This document shows, piece after piece, positions 60,001 to 64,000 of a stretch of DNA of 64,000 nucleotides. Below the pieces are notes generated by a model, which saw nothing but the letters and a program-made list of their open reading frames with translations, was not told the DNA's origin and searched no databases. Source of the stretch: Cynocephalus volans (taxonomy: Eukaryota > Chordata > Mammalia > Dermoptera > Cynocephalidae). Position 1 is the first letter of the stretch. Each line of letters opens with the position of its first letter. The stretch lies in contig NC_084463.1 of NCBI RefSeq assembly GCF_027409185.1, forward strand, positions 111,090,133 to 111,154,132, in the 5' to 3' direction. The position numbers and the translations under genes were made by a program.

Positions 60001-60569
60001 TGGAGACAATTTTTCTTGATAACAATTTAATCCATATTTTTACATGAAAATAAGTAGTCATGCTTTAAAGTAGATGGATAATTTTGGATAAATTTAGAAG
60101 AAAACACAGGATTTCAAAGAAAAGTCCACATTTTGGTAGGGAATTTTAGGCTATACTACCAAGTCACTGTTTGATACTCTTAGAAAAGTTTGAAAAGTAA
60201 TGACTGGAAAAAGCACTGTCTTTGGGAAAGACCTATTTTAAACTAAATTGGTAACTGTGTCACCTTGGGCAAGTCCAAAAATTATTTAATCCCATAGGAT
60301 TATTGTAAAGATTATTGATAACATACAAAATGTCTACTAAGGTGCCCGACAGATAAATAGGTGCTTAATAAGGTGATAAACGGGAAAAAACCTGGGCTAC
60401 AAATGCTTAATCTTGCTGCCTCACATCAGGATAGGTCCTGTGGTCTGAAAAGCTGTTGAATCTCCACAGAGAATAAAAACTCAGAAGTGCAGAGTCAAGT
60501 TTTACTGGGATATGGTTGGATATGGCAGAGGACTAATATATTTTGCACACCTATTCTTCATCACCCACT
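57003..60569. other. Intergenic; one MIR-like stretch with (TTTA)n
   Basis: About 58435-58640 resembles a reverse MIR (AAGAAACTAAGGGCTAGAG and others) interrupted by (TTTA)n at 58470-58494, after which the word AACCCCTTTTATTTATT recurs. No gene was recognised elsewhere. Confidence 0.45.
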
Positions 60570-60745
60570 ATTAGAGGATGTTTATATATGTTCCCAATTA
60601 ATTGCCATAATAGCCCTTCAAAGGAGACATAATTGTTAATTTTACAGTTGAGATAACTGAGGTTCAAGAAAGTTCAGACTGCTCTACATTAAACAGCTAG
60701 TTAAGTAGTGGAGGAGGTACTGAACCTAATCATTGTACCACATTC
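60570..60745 (-). mobile_element. MIR SINE, reverse orientation
   Basis: ATTTTACAGTTGAGATAACT, GAGGTTCAAGAAAGTTCAG and AAACAGCTAGTTAAGTAGTG are the reverse MIR order. Confidence 0.75.
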
Positions 60746-61884
60746 TGCCTTAATGAGGAGAGAACCCCTACTCCCCAAAATGGGAGATAGGTTTCAATAA
60801 GTGAGATTAAATAAATAATGGTTACCTACAGTAGCTCTGGACTACAGGAACAACACAAAATATTTAACACTGAGTCGGCAACCTGCATTCTGACACGGGA
60901 AAAGTAGCCCAGAGAGAGGACAGTCACTAGGAAATCTTTTATAGTACTCCAAGAATAAATTGATAGGAATTTTAGTCCAATCATCTTTGAGTAAAGTCTC
61001 ATTAATTTAGACTATAGTTTATAAAATTTGCAACAATCTATATAGGAAATGAGAAACAAAATAACTAAAAATGTTCTTCATACTTCCTCCTCTCTTCCTC
61101 AACAGTTTAGCTTGAATAACGAAAATCATACGTTCCCTCAATGACTTCTGCATACATAATGGCCACACTGTATGTTAGCTAACAGAATTGAGCCTAAAAA
61201 AAAAAAGGGTACCATTGTGTACATATGCCACCATGCCAATCAGTGAATGGTAGGAAATCCCTATTCCACTTTTTGTTGGTTTACTGTCACCAACATTTTT
61301 TTCCTTTTTGAGCATCTACTTTAGTACAGACTTTTGCCAGATAATGAAGACAGAGCTGGAAAAGACCCTCTAAGAGCTGAATCCAACAACACTGGGAATC
61401 ATAAGACCATCAAGGAGTTCACAGTTGAGAAAGACACAAACAATAAATATAACAGTGTGAAATAGGGTTGAAAGATATATAAACAGGAAACAGAAAGATA
61501 TAGAGAATGAAAGTACCTAAGATAAATTAAGTCAGTGTTGAAAAGCAAATAGGAGTCTGTTAGGAAGGAAGATTGGGACAGAATTATTTTTTGAGACCAG
61601 AATGCATGCAGCAGTGTGATATGTTTAGGGCAAGAAGTTCCATGAGATTGGGGGGTTGCAGGGTAGGCATGGCTAGAAAGATTGGTAGGGATTAGATCCT
61701 GAAGAGGAAATTGGGACTTTACCTCGTGAATCGTCATTTCCATTATGACCATGGAATCCTTTGAAATTACAATGTAAAAAAAAAGGTATCAACAATAACA
61801 ATATATGTTTACAGTTTTGATTCCTTAGCTTTCTTAAAATCTAAGAAGTATAAAAATTTTAATCATTTTACCTAAAACCCCAAA
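60746..61884. other. Intergenic downstream of ZBED5
   Basis: No gene was recognised. The minus-strand frame 61399-61752 is not supported by any domain; this is possibly far-downstream sequence of ZBED5. Confidence 0.5.
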
Positions 61885-61905
61885 ATACCAGAGATGAAAT
61901 CATCT

Positions 61906-61911
61906 TTTATT
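61906..61911 (-). terminator. ZBED5: Candidate ZBED5 poly(A) signal
   Basis: TTTATT on the plus strand is AATAAA on the coding strand, 47 nt after the ZBED5 stop. If used, the 3' UTR would be only about 70 nt; more distal sites cannot be excluded. Confidence 0.5.
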
Positions 61912-61957
61912 TTCACATTACATTTGGTTATCAAAAGACATGCAAAACCCTCCAATT

Positions 61958-64000
<2,043 letters not shown>

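Noticed and set aside
61399-61752. 117-codon minus frame downstream of ZBED5
   Set aside because: No domain, biased composition, and it lies beyond the ZBED5 stop and nearest poly(A) signal.

Overview
This is mammalian nuclear DNA. Genes are split by GT-AG introns, most of the window is ancient eutherian repeats (L1, L2, MIR, MER5-like hAT, MaLR and ERV-L LTRs), and gene order is CTR9 (+), EIF4G2 (-), ZBED5 (-), as at human 11p15. The lineage clue is a SINE whose monomers are plainly built on tRNA-Ile(AAU). They occur as monomers and head-to-tail dimers, with no tRNA-unrelated body. This is the design of the CYN / t-SINE family of dermopterans, so I infer a colugo (Galeopterus or Cynocephalus).

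Layout. 1-1205 is the last intron of CTR9; 1206-1638 is its terminal coding exon and 1639 to about 2360 its 3' UTR. 2.4-19.0 kb is the intergenic space between the convergent CTR9 and EIF4G2. It holds repeats and one strong CTCF-type motif. 19.05-30.35 kb is EIF4G2 on the minus strand: 21 coding exons resolve exactly to 2,724 coding nt (907 aa plus stop), starting at a GUG codon, with a non-coding first exon in a CpG-island promoter. SNORD97 lies in one intron, and its antisense element to elongator tRNA-Met is readable. 30.6-61.9 kb is intergenic and rich in repeats: a 5'-truncated L1, a second L1 with perfect target-site duplications, an ERV-L relic with a dUTPase-like reading frame, several LTRs, L2 and MIR copies, and about nine of the tRNA-Ile SINE insertions seen in the window. 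61.96-64.0 kb is the single-exon coding region of ZBED5, a domesticated hAT transposase, running off the right edge.

The most unusual item is at 39481-39522. The 5' half of tRNA-Ile(UAU), ending in the anticodon loop at the natural exon-intron boundary, sits inside L1 ORF2. It has no A-tail and is flanked by a perfect 15-bp duplication that begins AAAA, so it looks like a retroposed tRNA half. Other items are two consecutive short EIF4G2 introns that are stop-free multiples of three, three related 80-100 bp mariner-like palindromes, and a target-site-flanked insertion consisting of almost nothing but poly(A).

The genes are not an operon. CTR9 (PAF1 complex, transcription elongation), EIF4G2 (non-canonical translation initiation), SNORD97 (tRNA modification, hosted by EIF4G2) and ZBED5 are independent neighbours.
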